Assembly: GCA_031260545.1 (NCBI GenBank)
Contig: JAIRJQ010000122.1
Location: 1-6,280 of the forward strand
DNA length: 6,280 bases
Direction of reading: 5' to 3'
From: Methanomassiliicoccaceae archaeon
Lineage (GTDB): Archaea > Thermoplasmatota > Thermoplasmata > Methanomassiliicoccales > Methanomethylophilaceae
How positions within the stretch are numbered: position 1 is the stretch's first letter; every line of letters starts with the position of its first letter. Below the pieces are notes generated by a model. That model was given only the letters and a program-made list of their open reading frames with translations. It did not search any database and had not been told where the DNA came from. A program made the translations under genes and the position numbers. Positions 4,585 through 6,280 of this stretch are shown one piece after another.

Positions 4585-6280
4585 TGGCACTAAGATTCGA
4601 AGATATCGAACCGCACATCAATGGTATAAAGTGCATCGGATTCGATGTTTTTGATACTTTGCTTCTGCGGCCGTTCATGAGGCCGACGGACCTTTTCTCA
4701 TACATGGAAGAAAAGGAATCTTCCCCCGGGTTCCGTGATGAACGCGTGAACGCAGAAAGACGTGCCAGAAGGGAAATTCACAGGGAGATCAACATTGACA
4801 ACATCTATTCAACAATGGATGAAAAGTACTTACATCTCAAAGAAAAGGAGATCGAGGCCGAACTCAGATATGCGATCGCCGACCCCGATATGAAAAGGCT
4901 GTACGATCGCATCATCGGTCGCGGTATAGATGTTGCCATAATCTCCGATATGTATCTGTCCGGAGAATGCATATCCGGAATGCTTGCGAAGAGCGGCTAT
5001 TCCGGATACAAGAAGATATATGTATCGAATGAGCACAAAGCGAACAAACATTCCGGCAAGCTGTTCAGCATTGTTCTCGATGATCTCGGTATACGCAATG
5101 ACGAGATGCTGTTCATCGGCGATAACCCGCATTCCGATCACCGCATTCCGTTGAGTTTAGGTATAAGGTCGATACGATATGTTTCGGCCAAAGAACGATA
5201 CGCCGCATCGCATAAAAGAGAGATGAGTCTGCTCAAAAAAGGATGCGCCGGCAGCTCCGTGATAATTTCGATGGACATGATGAGATGGCTCCGTGAACCG
5301 TTCGAAAACTATTGGTATGAGATAGCGTACAGGTTCGGCGGCCCGGTGTCATCATTCTTCATACGGTTCATGATGTCGCAAATCGCAGATAACATAGGAA
5401 CGATATTGTTCATTGCCCGCGACGGATACAATCTGCAGAAGGTTTACAGTATATTGGATAACGACCCTCTGAACAACCATTACGTATACGCATCAAGGAT
5501 GTTCGCAACGATATTCGGCAATGTCGCTGACAATAAAGACGGGCCGAGATGTCTCTTCGAACATTTCTCCGATGCGGAAGAGCTGAAGAATGTTGAGATC
5601 CCGAACGACAGGTCTGGAAAGGACCATGCGAAATGTCTGGCGGAGAATGCGGAACTATTCGAAAAACTTCTTGAAAAGGAGCGTTCACGTTATTCCGAAT
5701 ATATTCACAGCAAAACAGCGGACGAAGGGGACGTACTTGTCGTTGACGCAACGACAAAGAAATTCTCATCACAGAATCTGATCCAAAAGGCGCTTGGAAA
5801 AGATCGCGGTGTGATCGGTTGTTACTATAATCTGCTTGCTCACGGTGATCAGACGCATTTCGCATACGCCGACCGTTCAAAGAAGATGATCAACTGGACG
5901 GAAGTAAATGTTCCGGAATTCTTCCTCGGCAGCCCGGAACCACCAGTATCGGACATCACCGCAGATGGTATTCCGATATTCCAGAAGGATGTTCATGACC
6001 ATGAGCTTTTCAGAACCAGCATATATGACCGCATCACCGAAGGCGAACTCGATTATGCGGCAGATCTGAAAGCAATGTTCGGCGATGATATTCCGAACGT
6101 TGATCATAAGGTCATCGACAGATGGATGAAAATTCTCGTAAAGAACGGACCGTCCGGCGGGGAACACATTTCCAAGATACACTGGGCGCCGGACACCATG
6201 CACACCAGATACCGAAGCCTTGTGTTCGGACCCAAGGAGATACCATATAAGCTGGCGGACATGTTCAGCGATCTCAAATG
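4584..6280 (+). CDS. HAD-superfamily polysaccharide-locus protein (COG5610-like), C-terminus cut by window
   Basis: At least 565 aa, open to the right edge. The N-terminal part (about 15-200) is a HAD hydrolase: motif I DVFDT (21-25, D21 nucleophile, D24 acid/base) followed by LLLRP and PTDLF; motif II IISDMY (119-124, S121); motif III probably K159 in KHSGKLF; motif IV IGDNPHSD (178-185, D180 and D185). A helical insert at about 50-95 would be the cap. The second part has LFIARDGYN (275-283), YVYASRM and VLVVDATTK (384-392), a pattern I associate with COG5610-type proteins of capsule and O-antigen loci, whose biochemical role is not settled. All HAD catalytic residues are present, so phosphatase or phosphotransferase activity is plausible. 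The ATG overlaps the rmlA stop by one base (TGATG), indicating coupling. A C-terminal glycosyltransferase domain beyond the edge is possible. Family call good; substrate unknown. Confidence 0.8.
   Translation, partial: MALRFEDIEPHINGIKCIGFDVFDTLLLRPFMRPTDLFSYMEEKESSPGFRDERVNAERRARREIHREINIDNIYSTMDEKYLHLKEKEIEAELRYAIADPDMKRLYDRIIGRGIDVAIISDMYLSGECISGMLAKSGYSGYKKIYVSNEHKANKHSGKLFSIVLDDLGIRNDEMLFIGDNPHSDHRIPLSLGIRSIRYVSAKERYAASHKREMSLLKKGCAGSSVIISMDMMRWLREPFENYWYEIAYRFGGPVSSFFIRFMMSQIADNIGTILFIARDGYNLQKVYSILDNDPLNNHYVYASRMFATIFGNVADNKDGPRCLFEHFSDAEELKNVEIPNDRSGKDHAKCLAENAELFEKLLEKERSRYSEYIHSKTADEGDVLVVDATTKKFSSQNLIQKALGKDRGVIGCYYNLLAHGDQTHFAYADRSKKMINWTEVNVPEFFLGSPEPPVSDITADGIPIFQKDVHDHELFRTSIYDRITEGELDYAADLKAMFGDDIPNVDHKVIDRWMKILVKNGPSGGEHISKIHWAPDTMHTRYRSLVFGPKEIPYKLADMFSDLK

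Noticed and set aside
5410..6203. Minus-strand frames under the HAD gene
   Set aside because: Arginine/serine-rich shadows of a continuous plus-strand frame with conserved HAD motifs.
1..6280. CRISPR arrays, tRNA/rRNA genes, transposases or att sites
   Set aside because: No spaced repeat array, cloverleaf-like sequence, transposase motif or terminal inverted repeat was seen on either strand.

Overview
The window looks like a chromosomal segment from a euryarchaeote. It carries the archaeal secE - spt5 - rpl11 ... rpl1 set on the minus strand, archaeal-type TATA/BRE promoters (one apparently leaderless) and T-rich stretches where terminators are expected. The proteins and the mixed leadered/leaderless starts would fit Thermoplasmata, possibly a Methanomassiliicoccales-type host-associated methanogen. 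That placement is inference; no rRNA or methanogenesis gene is present to fix it.

Layout. 1-89 (-): first 29 codons of rpl1 (ribosomal protein L1), with a TTG start, a strong Shine-Dalgarno and its own TATA promoter at 158-176. 90-386: divergent intergenic region; it contains a perfect 14-bp palindrome inside a two-helix leader fold for rpl1. 387-1799 (+): a 470-aa, N-terminally membrane-targeted protein. Its motifs (EDG, FTG, KGHP, GG-SSSLY) and their order match bacterial GT80 sialyltransferases (Pasteurella/Photobacterium type). 1800-1956: convergent intergenic region with a T-rich tract for each strand. 1957-3486 (-): rpl11, spt5 and secE, tightly packed in transcription order secE > spt5 > rpl11. 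3487-3717: divergent regulatory region with a 12-bp tandem repeat, overlapping palindromes and two promoters. 3718-4584 (+): rmlA-like glucose-1-phosphate nucleotidylyltransferase, probably leaderless. 4584 to the right edge (+): a two-part HAD-family protein of the kind found in surface-polysaccharide loci. It overlaps rmlA by one base and runs off the window.

How it fits together. The minus-strand genes supply the Sec translocon, transcription elongation and the ribosomal stalk. The plus-strand genes are all linked to surface glycans: rmlA makes a dTDP-activated hexose, the HAD protein is its translationally coupled partner, and the GT80-like enzyme would cap a glycan with sialic or a related nonulosonic acid. 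The glycosyltransferase sits in reverse orientation exactly where rpl11 is normally followed by rpl1, so a core ribosomal operon is split by a cell-surface accessory gene.

Most noteworthy: (i) the GT80-like sialyltransferase in an archaeal context, (ii) its position between rpl11 and rpl1, (iii) an extra Ig-like N-terminal domain of about 100 residues on Spt5, and (iv) a possible L1 autoregulatory fold covering the rpl1 ribosome-binding site.
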